Shown here: positions 8,906 through 16,140 of the stretch, one piece after another
How positions within the stretch are numbered: position 1 is the first letter of the stretch
How the letters are laid out: each line of letters starts with the position of its first letter
Origin: Chthoniobacter flavus
GTDB lineage: Bacteria; Verrucomicrobiota; Verrucomicrobiia; Chthoniobacterales; Chthoniobacteraceae
Assembly (NCBI GenBank): GCA_945861435.1
Contig: CAMAUX010000010.1
Location: forward strand, 1 to 36,483
Direction: 5' to 3'
DNA length: 36,483 nucleotides
Position numbers and translations under genes: made by a program
The notes under the pieces: model-generated
Seen by the model: the letters and a program-made list of their open reading frames with translations, nothing else
Database searches by the model: none
Told to the model about the DNA's origin: nothing

Positions 8906-10330
8906 TCACTGTCCCGAAACTGGGACGCGGCCCACGGGGCGGCGGTTCTTGCCCTTCTGGTTGGTGGCGGAGTCACCAATGTCGTCGCGCATCCTCTTCG
9001 CTAGAGCACGCAGGCGCGCCGCAACCTCTGGGTATTTTCCAATCACGTCCGTGGTCTCGCCCACGTCCGCTGCGAGATCGTAGAGCGCCTCTGGCAGAAG
9101 TGCCTCCTTCGCGGCTCCCTGCTTCCGCTCATACGGGGTGTCATCCATTGCAGTGCGCGGGAACACGAGCTTCCAGTTCGCGCTGCGGACCGCCTCGAGC
9201 TTCTCCCGGTTGTAGTAGAAGAACGCGTCGTGAGGACTCGGCGCACCGGGCTTGGTCATCAGCGGGAGAATGTCCTTTCCATCAATGATCCGGTCCTGCG
9301 GAGGCTGCGCTCCGGCGATGCCGGCCACGGTGGGCAGGACGTCCATCGCGGAGGCGATCTCGCGGCAGACGAGGCCGGCGGGGATTCGGCCCGGCCAACG
9401 CATAAGGCAAGGAACACGCACGCCGCCCTCCCGCGTGGTCGCCTTGGCCGCCCGCAGGGGGAAGGCTTGGCCGCGCTTGTCGTGGGGTCCGCGCGTGTCC
9501 GGCCCATTGTCCGAGGTGAAGACCACGAGTGTCCGGTCTGCGAGCCCGGTTTCGTCCAGGGCCTTCAGGACCTCGCCCACGCCCCAGTCCATGCATTCGA
9601 CGACGTCCCCATACAAGCCCCGCGCCGATTTGCCCCGGAAGCCGTCGGAGACGTGCAACGGGAGGTGCGGTGCGCTGTAGGCGAGATACAGTAAGAACGG
9701 TTGGTCGCGTTTCGCCCGTACGAACTTCACCGCCTCTTCCGTGAACTGCTCGGTGAGCGTCTTCTGGTCGGGGTGCGGATCGATGACCGTTTCGTCGCGG
9801 TGGAGGACAAAGGGTTTCATGTCGTTGGGGAACATCATCCCGTAAAACGCGTCGAAGCCATGCTGGCGCGGGGAGAATGGGGCCAGGTGGCCGAGGTGCC
9901 ACTTGCCGACGCAGGCGGTGGCGTAGCCGCGTTCCTTCAAGATCTCAGCTAGGGTGACCTCGTCGGGGTTCAGCCCCTCCAGGTGCGTTTCGTAGAGTAC
10001 GCCGGCGCCTTTGGGTCCGAAGCTGGACATGCCCACCCGCACCGGGTGACAGCCGGTCATGAGTGCTGCGCGGGACGGGGTGCAGACGGAGGACGGAGCG
10101 TAGTAGTCGGTGAACCGGGCGCCCTCGGCGGCGAGCCGGTCGATGTTTGGTGTCAGGATCTTCTCGAAGCCTGGGCGGTTGTCCGGCATCCAGTAGCATC
10201 CGACGTCGTCGTAGCCGAGGTCATCGGTGAGAATGACGATGACGTTAGGTTTGGCGCCGACATCCGCAGCGGTTAGCGCTGCCAGGGGCGCCAGCAGCAG
10301 GGTCGTGAGGAGTGTGAAGTTGTATTTCAT
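8906..10330 (-). CDS. secreted sulfatase C
   Basis: A 474-residue sulfatase. The ATG at 10330 is chosen because it opens the leader MKYNFTLLTTLLLAPLAAL, shared with sulfatase B, with a GAGAAG ribosome-binding-site-like stretch just upstream; the frame extends 61 codons further but reads antisense-like sequence over the upstream relic. Motifs: DD at 36-37, catalytic C83-T-P-S-R87, VGKWHLGH near residue 135, FTSDNGPD for the late metal ligands, and REGGVRVP. The predicted product is a periplasmic or secreted sulfate-ester hydrolase. Its first codons, leader and upstream junction are nearly identical to those of sulfatase B while the catalytic bodies differ. It follows the C-terminal relic of another sulfatase by 13 bp and is followed, after 36 bp, by the deleted mini-sulfatase. 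Confidence 0.93.
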   Translation of the reverse strand: MKYNFTLLTTLLLAPLAALTAADVGAKPNVIVILTDDLGYDDVGCYWMPDNRPGFEKILTPNIDRLAAEGARFTDYYAPSSVCTPSRAALMTGCHPVRVGMSSFGPKGAGVLYETHLEGLNPDEVTLAEILKERGYATACVGKWHLGHLAPFSPRQHGFDAFYGMMFPNDMKPFVLHRDETVIDPHPDQKTLTEQFTEEAVKFVRAKRDQPFLLYLAYSAPHLPLHVSDGFRGKSARGLYGDVVECMDWGVGEVLKALDETGLADRTLVVFTSDNGPDTRGPHDKRGQAFPLRAAKATTREGGVRVPCLMRWPGRIPAGLVCREIASAMDVLPTVAGIAGAQPPQDRIIDGKDILPLMTKPGAPSPHDAFFYYNREKLEAVRSANWKLVFPRTAMDDTPYERKQGAAKEALLPEALYDLAADVGETTDVIGKYPEVAARLRALAKRMRDDIGDSATNQKGKNRRPVGRVPVSGQ

Positions 10331-10406
10331 GATTACTTCTCTTTTATGGACCGTCAGCAAGATAGCGGACGCTGACGTAATAGGCGCCGCAGATCTCCTT
10401 CCCCTG
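10286..10406. repeat. sulfatase tail-leader module, copy C
   Basis: Partner of the repeat at 8443-8563; 59 consecutive bases are identical and about six differences fall in the remaining 62. The module holds the C-terminal codons of the relic sulfatase, the ribosome-binding site and the signal peptide of sulfatase C. Further right, the tail also matches 6837-6948. Confidence 0.85.
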
Positions 10407-11495
10407 ATCGTCGAGGAAGGTACCGCGGAGCATGGTCTGCCCCGGCTTGGGGGAGACGTTGAACACGGCGACCGTATCGTTCTGAGCCACTTCTTTTCCA
10501 CCATTAAACTCACCTACGCTCAGCCGCGCCTTCACAATGGGAAAGGCCTTGCCAACGGGAAGTCGGTGGTTACCGAGCACGGAGTCCCAGGCGGGCACCG
10601 TGCCGCAGATGGCGGTATTCGCCTCCTCCGGCCATCGGCGGAGAGCGATTTCGTAGCGACCGTCGCGCGCCACTTGGATGAAACACTAATCCATAGTGTA
10701 GGTGCCTTTGCGCACCATTTCTGGAGAGAGACCTTTCTGCTCGTATTGCGTCGACGGCACCAGCGTGGACGGATTTTCATGGTCGTCGCCTACGATGATG
10801 GCGCTGCGCTTGGTCGTCCATGGCTCCACGTCTTTCCACCATTGCGCATAGGCTGCGCGCAGCTTCGCGACAATCTGTGGCTGTTTGGCGCTCACATCCT
10901 TCTGTTGGCCCGGGTCGGTGGCAAGGTCATGTAATTCGCGTTCCACCAGACGCCAGCGGCCCCACATGACGGCCAAAGGTTTTTGCGCGGGATCAATGCC
11001 TGTGGCGGCTTTCCGGGGATAGCCGTGTTGAACAACCAATATCCGGTCAGGCGGCTCCTGCCCGGCTTCTTGGATCACTGGCGCGAGGTTGATACCATCA
11101 AATTTGGCCCCAAGCGTTTGCTTCAGGCCGCACAGCCCGATCAGCGTCGGCACCAGATCCTGCACCTCTGTTAGGCCGGACACTTCGCCCGGCGGCCGCA
11201 GTCCGCCGGATGGCCAACGGACAAACAACGGTGAGCGATGGCCGCCCTCCCAGGGCGTCGCCTTGCTGCCGCGCATCCCGGCGTTGTAGAGGTCCGACAT
11301 GTTGGCGGTGCCGTTATCATGGAGAAACATCAGGATCGTGTCCTCGCGCAGACCTGACTGGCGGAGGAAGGCGTCCAGCCGCCCCATGTTCTCATCCACA
11401 TTGGCCAGCATGCCGAGGATTTGCCGATGGTTTGGTTTCTGGTCCTTGTAGGGCTCGCAATATTTTTCCGGCACAATCAGCGGAGTATGGACCAA
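10344..11495 (-). pseudogene. truncated arylsulfatase with in-frame stop
   Basis: The frame starts abruptly around VHTPLIVPEKYCEPYK, the middle of an arylsulfatase, and continues through MLANVDENMGRLDAF, FLHDNGTANM and GGHRSPLFVRWP to GTYTMD. A TAG at 10686-10688 then interrupts it. The same frame resumes CFIQVARDGRYEIALRRWPE and runs to GAYYVSVRYLAD, a recognisable sulfatase C-terminus. The signal peptide, metal-binding DD and CxPxR are all absent because the gene is cut at about 11496. Beyond that point lies unrelated sequence ending in a plus-strand protein fragment. It is a dead gene that probably contributed the repeated C-terminal tail seen at the other sulfatase junctions. Confidence 0.85.
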
Positions 11496-11500
11496 GGGTA

Positions 11501-11602
11501 ACGGGCGCTGATCTTGTGAACTGGACGCGGGTTCAAAGTAATACGGTGCCGATCAATGGGCTGCCCGCCGACAAGGCCTTTGTGCGGATCCGTGCGAAGT
11601 GA
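11501..11602 (+). pseudogene. C-terminal fragment of an exported verrucomicrobial protein
   Basis: The plus strand reads GADLVNWTRVQSNTVPINGL, then ADKAFVRIRAK and a stop. The D-L-V-N-W-T and K-A-F-V-R-I-R pattern is a frequent C-terminal beta domain of large secreted proteins in Verrucomicrobiota. The rest of that gene is missing, because immediately upstream the opposite strand carries the truncated sulfatase. The two broken genes meet head on at about 11496-11501, marking a rearrangement breakpoint. Confidence 0.65.
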
Positions 11603-11610
11603 GCCGGGGT

Positions 11611-11637
11611 CTCACACAAAGGCACCAAGGCACAAAG
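11611..11637 (+). repeat. dispersed CTCACACAAAG element, copy 1
   Basis: CTCACACAAAGGCACCAAGG followed by CACAAAG lies just after the stop of the plus-strand fragment. A closely similar copy lies at 15917-15942. Both follow the end of a plus-strand reading frame. The function is unknown; it may be a dispersed intergenic repeat. Confidence 0.5.
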
Positions 11638-11706
11638 GGTGGAGATGATGCATGTGCCTTGCAGGCGCTATGTGTGCTGGTCCGACGGCGCGCCGACATC
11701 GGCACT

Positions 11707-12645
11707 TCAAGAAGTGCTGGAGGGGCTTGGCACTGATTGGCTTTGGACGAGGCGATGGAGCGCCTGATCGACCTCCGTCGCCTGACACACGGCGCCCAGA
11801 GTATCCGCATCAAGGTCCGAGGGGCTGAGCGAGTTGCCGGCGGTGTTGTGGCGCTCATCGAAGCGCGGCGGTGGCTGAAACCCGAGTGCAGCCGCGAAGC
11901 GCTCCATCGTGACGGGGAACTCCTCGGTGGTGCCAACTGCGGCGAAGGAATTGAGATTTTCGGCGGCAGCCGCGTAGAGAAGATCCGGGGCTACGACACC
12001 GCGGGTGATTTTCTCAAGCATGTCCTGCAGCAGGTAGTTTGAGAGATCCTCCTGCGTGCAGACGGCCCCCAGAGAGCGCGGATCGAGTCCGAAATCGACC
12101 AGGTAGCGGGCCTGATAGTTTTCCACCATGTGGCGGGTGCGTGGGTTGATGCAGAATTCCTTCAGGTCCATGTGCTGCGCGATGTCATGCGCAGGGTGCT
12201 GGGGATGTCGCCTCACATGCTGGTAGTGTGAAATGGTGCGAGCCACCGGATCTCGCAACATGGTGAGCCGCGTCAGTTTCCGGCCCAGATATGGCTCCAA
12301 GTGCATGTGGAAGTGTCCGCTGTAAAAAGCGGTGTGAACCGGACAGCCAGTGCGCTCAAGGTGCGCCATTTGATCCCAGAGCCATGTGTTTGCATGAAGA
12401 CCAAGGTTGTCAAAGAAGCGATTGGTCGATGTGCCGGCTGTCTTGGGAATGTGGAGAAAATATCGGCCTGAATCCGCGCAAGCGGCCAGTTCGGGAAAGA
12501 GAATGCCGGAGGCCTGGGCAGTGACCCTGCAGCGGAAGGCTTCCATCGCGCTTTCGCCTCGCCAAGCGTGCTCGAGGGAGAGGAGACCAGGGGATATTGC
12601 GGCCAAATCAACAGGTTGTTCGGCAATGGCTGGGGTTTGATTCAT
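11707..12645 (-). CDS. sulfotransferase-family protein
   Basis: A 312-residue protein with the two signatures of PAPS-dependent sulfotransferases. The 5'-phosphosulfate loop is F-L-H-I-P67-K-T-A-G-T72 and the 3'-phosphate motif is RDPVARTISHY at 131-141. The IPKTAGTS spelling is typical of the Sulfotransfer_2-like group acting on carbohydrates or lipids. No signal peptide or membrane segment is evident, so it should act in the cytoplasm, moving sulfate from PAPS to an unknown acceptor. No strong ribosome-binding site precedes the ATG at 12645. It follows the cytochrome peroxidase gene on the same strand after 62 bp and lies next to the sulfatase array. Direct functional coupling to the secreted sulfatases is only a possibility, since one adds sulfate inside the cell and the others remove it outside. 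Confidence 0.8.
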   Translation of the reverse strand: MNQTPAIAEQPVDLAAISPGLLSLEHAWRGESAMEAFRCRVTAQASGILFPELAACADSGRYFLHIPKTAGTSTNRFFDNLGLHANTWLWDQMAHLERTGCPVHTAFYSGHFHMHLEPYLGRKLTRLTMLRDPVARTISHYQHVRRHPQHPAHDIAQHMDLKEFCINPRTRHMVENYQARYLVDFGLDPRSLGAVCTQEDLSNYLLQDMLEKITRGVVAPDLLYAAAAENLNSFAAVGTTEEFPVTMERFAAALGFQPPPRFDERHNTAGNSLSPSDLDADTLGAVCQATEVDQALHRLVQSQSVPSPSSTS

Positions 12646-12707
12646 CTAAGGCCAAAGCCTTGGCGTCTGTTGGCGCTTGGCAAGGGACAGACATTATCTC
12701 CGTTTCC

Positions 12708-14105
12708 TTAATCGCCGTAATTGAAGGGATCTTGAAACCGGGGATCTGTGGTCAAGCTCGTGTCCGTCAGCGTCTTGAGAAACGCGACCAGTGCCGCCTT
12801 CTGCTCGGTCGTCAGGTTGAGGCGGCGGGGTTCTCCGGCATTCGGAGTACCCGGCGCATTGCGGAGCGGTGGCGAGAGGTTGGGATGATTCACCACCCCG
12901 GAATTATAAAACTCCACCACCTGCTCCAGGGTGGCGAAACGGCCATCGTGCATGTAGGGGGCCGTCAGTTCGATGTTTCTAAGGGACGGCACTTTGAAGA
13001 GCCCCTCGTCCGCGGAAAGCCCCGTCACCTCGCCCCGGCCCTTGTCGATGAAGGGATTTTCGAGCCCGTTGTTGTTGAGGTTCGCACCCGGAACAAAGTT
13101 GTCCGTGCCGTGGCATGCGGCGCAGTTGCCCTGGGTGTTGGTGTTGAACACGGTGCGCCCCAGATTTTCCTGAGCCGTGAAGTTCGAAAAAGCTGGGGTC
13201 GCAGCGCGGCCCGCATCGAATTTGCTCTGGGTTGAAATGAGGGACCGTACGAACTGGGCGAGCGCTTTTGAAATACGGTCACTAGTCACGGTCGCGCTTC
13301 CGAATGCCTGGGTGAAAAGGGACGCATAATAGGGTTCCTCCGAGAGGCGGGCGACCAATCCGGGGAGGGTCATCCCCATCTCCACGCTGTTCTGGATGGG
13401 TTGCAGGACTTGATCCTCAAGCGTTGCCGCGCGTTCGTCCCAGAAGAATGCTCGGCGCTGATACCAGCGGGCATTCGAGAGCCCCATCGAGTTCCGGTCG
13501 GTCAGCCCCCCTTCAAACCCCACACTGAAGGGGCGCGGATCGGAGAATCCGTGCTGCGCTTGATGACAGGAGGAACAGGAGACCGTTTGATTCAGGGACA
13601 GCCGTTTGTCGTAGAACAGGGCGCGCCCCAAGGTGGCGCCGTTATTCGTGACCGCGTTGTTCTGTGGAGTGTTATCCTGACCAGAAATCGGCGGCTGAAG
13701 AAATGTGGCGGGGAGGGTGGGGCTGGAATAGTTGGCGGTAATGCCGGGGAGAAGCAGGCCGTTCGCCAGGGTGCTGGTGAGGGTCTGACCGGTCGGATTA
13801 TAGGAGACTCGGTAGTAGCCCCTTCCTGCCGGTGTGTCGGCCGATGGGACAGTCCTCCGGAAACGTCCATTGTGGACCTTGAACGTTTCCAAATCCGTCC
13901 AAGAAGTGAGGTCGGTGGAACGCTGAAGGATCCATGTGTGGTTGCCGGGGTTCAGAAGTTCCACCTTGGCTGCCTCGGTATTTCTGGGAGGGGAGATCTG
14001 AACCGCGGTCCCAGTGGGAAGCTGTGCGTACCCATGAAGCGCCGTCAGGCACGCTGCTCCAAGAAGAGCCCGGAGCGGGTGGGGTTTTGAGAGTGAGAAA
14101 GCCAT
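12708..14105 (-). CDS. diheme cytochrome c peroxidase / MauG-like protein
   Basis: A 465-residue exported protein from the ATG at 14105, chosen because GGAGG lies just upstream and a signal peptide follows (LRALLGAACLTALHGYAQ). Residues about 40-105 form a small beta domain with STDLTSWTDLETF, the type often found at the ends of verrucomicrobial secreted proteins. The remainder matches the diheme peroxidase fold: LGRALFYDKRLS, first heme C177-SSC-H181, FWDERAATLEDQ, second heme C328-AAC-H332, VPSLRNIELTAPYMHDGRF, and LVAFLKTLTD near the end. Such proteins reduce hydrogen peroxide or carry out MauG-like oxidations using electrons from cytochromes. An extra domain between the signal peptide and the first heme is less common. 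The gene precedes the sulfotransferase on the same strand. Confidence 0.9.
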   Translation of the reverse strand: MAFSLSKPHPLRALLGAACLTALHGYAQLPTGTAVQISPPRNTEAAKVELLNPGNHTWILQRSTDLTSWTDLETFKVHNGRFRRTVPSADTPAGRGYYRVSYNPTGQTLTSTLANGLLLPGITANYSSPTLPATFLQPPISGQDNTPQNNAVTNNGATLGRALFYDKRLSLNQTVSCSSCHQAQHGFSDPRPFSVGFEGGLTDRNSMGLSNARWYQRRAFFWDERAATLEDQVLQPIQNSVEMGMTLPGLVARLSEEPYYASLFTQAFGSATVTSDRISKALAQFVRSLISTQSKFDAGRAATPAFSNFTAQENLGRTVFNTNTQGNCAACHGTDNFVPGANLNNNGLENPFIDKGRGEVTGLSADEGLFKVPSLRNIELTAPYMHDGRFATLEQVVEFYNSGVVNHPNLSPPLRNAPGTPNAGEPRRLNLTTEQKAALVAFLKTLTDTSLTTDPRFQDPFNYGD

Positions 14106-14268
14106 TCGCCTCCGAGCCTGCATCCGGATTGTGAAGGAATTCTCGGGTTTGTGGCGGGAAATGTTAGGCAACAGTAAAGGAGCGGGCCCCGCGCTGCGGA
14201 AAATAGGGCTGCAATTTTGGTGTTACCCGGTGAAAGAGGGCGAAGGAGACAGGGAGGAATGGCACTTA

Positions 14269-14294
14269 GTGAAGGGGCTTCACCGTGTTTTTTT
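14269..14294 (+). terminator. possible intrinsic terminator
   Basis: GTGAAG-GGG-CTTCAC is a perfect 6-bp stem with a 3-base loop, followed after a few bases by seven T residues (14288-14294). It has terminator form on the plus strand, yet no plus-strand gene lies directly upstream, so it may protect the downstream toxin-antitoxin region from stray transcription or belong to a decayed gene. Confidence 0.35.
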
Positions 14295-14706
14295 GGGACG
14301 ACGATGGCGCGCAGGCGAGTGCGAGTAGTGGAGCCGATTGGGACCGGAAAAACTTTCTCGGATCCTCGCCCTTCTCGCGCCTGCTGCCGGGGCGCGTCGC
14401 GTGGGAAACGGCGATCCGGTGGTTCCTTGCGTTCGCGATGCGAACTGCGGTCACCGACAGGCTATGGGCTCCCATGCGCCCGGCATGCTGAAGTTGCGAG
14501 TGCCTTTTGCCTGCTCGGGCTCCCTCAACAAGGCACGACCGATGCCCTTAACTCAGTGCCATTCGGGCCAGGCAGGTTGGCGTAGTTCAAAACACCCACG
14601 CGGAGGGCTGCTGTCGGAGAGCCATTCGGGAGTGGGGCGGCCACAGCCTTGCATGGTCCGGTTCGGGCGAGTGGAGCAAGTCCGAGCAAGCGCGGGCGGT
14701 CACCAA

Positions 14707-14735
14707 TTGACTGCTTGCTCATATGAGAGTAAATA
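14707..14735 (+). promoter_or_regulatory. toxin-antitoxin promoter with palindromic operator
   Basis: TTGACT at 14707-14712 resembles a -35 box and TAAATA at 14730-14735 a weak -10 box, 17 bp apart. Between them CTCATATGAG (14718-14727) is a perfect 10-bp palindrome, well placed for autorepression by the antitoxin complex. The start codon at 14745 lies so close that the transcript would be leaderless or nearly so. Confidence 0.5.
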
Positions 14736-14744
14736 AAGTCTCAA

Positions 14745-15275
14745 ATGACACGATTGAGCGCCCGGTCGAAATCAGCCCCCCCTGCAAAAAAGGGTGGCGG
14801 GCGGCCAGCCCGGAAGGGTTCATCCCGTGCCGTAAAAAACAGGGTCTGCGGGATTGTGGAGGCCTGCGTCGAGATGCGGCCTGCAGTGGGCTCGCATGCG
14901 CTGCTCTCGCCTGCCCGTTTGATCCCGACGCTGAAGGCGGGGCTGCCTGTTCAAGAGCTCGATGCACTGCGCGGCTATCTTGCGATGCCGATGGACAAGC
15001 TCGTGCCGATGCTTGGAATCTCCAAAGCCACGCTGCATCGCCGGAAAAGTTCAGGCCGGCTCGAGGTGGGGGAATCCGAGCGCTTGGTGCGAATTGCGAG
15101 ATTGCTGGGCCGTGCGGCAGCCGTGATGGAGTCGCTGGAGAACGGCCGGCGCTGGCTCACTTCCCCACAGGTTGGACTCGGGGGCGCAGAGCCGCTCGAT
15201 TTTGCCCAGACGGAAGTCGGAGCTCGTGAGGTGGAGGACCTCTTGGGGCGCATCGACTACGGCGTCTACTCATGA
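14745..15275 (+). CDS. ParS/Xre-type antitoxin (MbcA/ParS toxin-binding domain)
   Basis: A 176-residue protein with the layout of the Xre/ParS/MbcA antitoxins that partner RES toxins. The first 45 or so residues are basic and probably disordered. A helix-turn-helix-like part follows around MPMDKLVPMLGISKATLHRR. The C-terminal DUF2384-type toxin-binding region includes ESERLVRIARLLGRA, NGRRWLTSPQVGLGG and EPLDFAQTEVGAREVEDLLG. It should neutralise the RES toxin and repress its own promoter, where a palindrome sits at 14718-14727. The stop overlaps the toxin start as ATGA, indicating translational coupling. The ATG at 14745 has no clear ribosome-binding site; a later start would still keep both functional parts. 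Confidence 0.88.
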   Translation: MTRLSARSKSAPPAKKGGGRPARKGSSRAVKNRVCGIVEACVEMRPAVGSHALLSPARLIPTLKAGLPVQELDALRGYLAMPMDKLVPMLGISKATLHRRKSSGRLEVGESERLVRIARLLGRAAAVMESLENGRRWLTSPQVGLGGAEPLDFAQTEVGAREVEDLLGRIDYGVYS

Positions 15276-15730
15276 AGCAGCGAGTCTGGCGAATCGTGAA
15301 GCAGAGACACGCGGCCACGGCTTTCGATGGCGAGGGGGCACGGCTCTTTGGAGGCCGGTGGAACTCCCCCGGCACGCGGATGATCTACACGAGCGGCACG
15401 CTTTCTCTGGCGGCGCTGGAAACTCTCGTGCACCTCACCCCGCCAGTCGTGTTCCGGTACGTGGCTATCCCGGTCGAATGGGATGACGCCGTGGTCGAAA
15501 CCCTTCCCGTGTCCGGGATGCCCGCCGACTGGACGGAGGAGCCGCCTTCAACCTCGACGAAGGTTTTGGGCGATCGTTGGGTGCGAGAGAGCCGATCGGC
15601 GGTGCTCAAAGTCCCGAGCGTGATCATCCGTGCAGAGCCGAACTATCTGCTCAACCCCGTGCATCGCGATTTCAGGAAGCTCCGCATCGGGAAGCCTGTG
15701 CCGTTTGCGTTTCATCCACGGTTGTTGTGA
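15272..15730 (+). CDS. RES-domain toxin
   Basis: A 152-residue RES-family toxin, normal length. Conserved features are GGRWNSPGTRMIYTS with R29 and Y39, E50 in LAALETLVH, and S116 in VPSVIIRAEPNYLLNPVH, which fit the Arg-Tyr-Glu-Ser active site of the family. Characterised members degrade NAD+ (phosphorolysis or glycohydrolysis), stopping growth, and have an ADP-ribosyltransferase-like fold. The gene begins inside the antitoxin stop codon (4-bp ATGA overlap), the usual antitoxin-first order. No other genes belong to this pair, and it sits in an otherwise gene-poor stretch. Confidence 0.92.
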   Translation: MKQRVWRIVKQRHAATAFDGEGARLFGGRWNSPGTRMIYTSGTLSLAALETLVHLTPPVVFRYVAIPVEWDDAVVETLPVSGMPADWTEEPPSTSTKVLGDRWVRESRSAVLKVPSVIIRAEPNYLLNPVHRDFRKLRIGKPVPFAFHPRLL

Positions 15731-16140
15731 GACCACGGTCGCCGCGCGCCAGAGGCGCCACGCTGTTGCCGAAAGTCAGGCCGCTCATGGGCGGCGTGAA
15801 ACACCGCTCATTGGTCTTAACCCGGGCGCGAAGCGCAACAGCAACGACACAGGATCCGGGGCCCGCCTCTTTCCCTGCTTGGTGCCGTTGCTTGGTGTGA
15901 GAAACTGCGCCCAAAGCTCACACAAAGCACCAGGGCACCAAGAGACGAAGAAGCCCGCGGATGACTAAAGCAATCGCTCCAACGTGTGCAGTCAGCGGTC
16001 CGCGCTCATCGAAAGCGGACGCTTTGTGTTCAGGCATTTCTCCACCGCGCGGGCACGCTGGGAACACGCACCCCACAAAGGAGGGGGTTTCTCCGAATGC
16101 CGGACTCGCGCACGATATGATGCTTCCACTTCTTCCCCGC
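15731..16140. other. gene-free stretch, about 410 bp
   Basis: No supported gene. It contains copy 2 of the CTCACACAAAG element at 15917-15942 and the upstream region of the large PSCyt/PSD gene. The frame of that gene is open back to 15961 but has no protein-like character before the signal peptide. A GGAGGGGG run near 16080 is not followed by an in-frame start at useful spacing. Confidence 0.5.
15917..15942 (+). repeat. dispersed CTCACACAAAG element, copy 2
   Basis: CTCACACAAAGCACCAGGGC followed by ACCAAG matches copy 1 at 11611-11637 with a one-base gap and a few changes. It lies downstream of the RES toxin, as copy 1 lies downstream of a plus-strand frame end. Confidence 0.5.

Larger units (their letters stand above)
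14106..14744. other. gene-free stretch, about 640 bp
   Basis: No convincing gene is seen on either strand. The short open frames here lack recognisable motifs and start context. The stretch holds the likely promoter of the peroxidase gene on the minus strand, the hairpin at 14269-14294, two copies of GCCATTCGGG about 64 bp apart (near 14559 and 14622), and the toxin-antitoxin promoter at its right end. The composition is GC-rich and resembles decayed coding or repeat DNA. Confidence 0.5.

Noticed and set aside
10331-10513. Upstream extension of sulfatase C by 61 codons
   Set aside because: It reads a shifted frame over the C-terminal codons of the relic sulfatase; the shared leader at 10330 is the real start.
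10686-10688. Recoding of TAG as an amino acid in the sulfatase relic
   Set aside because: No recoding element was seen and the gene also lacks its whole catalytic 5' half, so a plain nonsense mutation in a dead gene is simpler.
14217-14736. Overlapping short frames on both strands between the peroxidase and the antitoxin
   Set aside because: They have no recognisable domain, no ribosome-binding site and biased low-complexity composition; none is supported.
15672-15968. Short frames on both strands after the RES toxin
   Set aside because: They overlap each other, lack motifs and contain the dispersed CTCACACAAAG repeat.
15961-16140. Upstream extension of the PSCyt/PSD gene by 60 codons
   Set aside because: The extra part has no protein character and would place the signal peptide in the interior of the protein.
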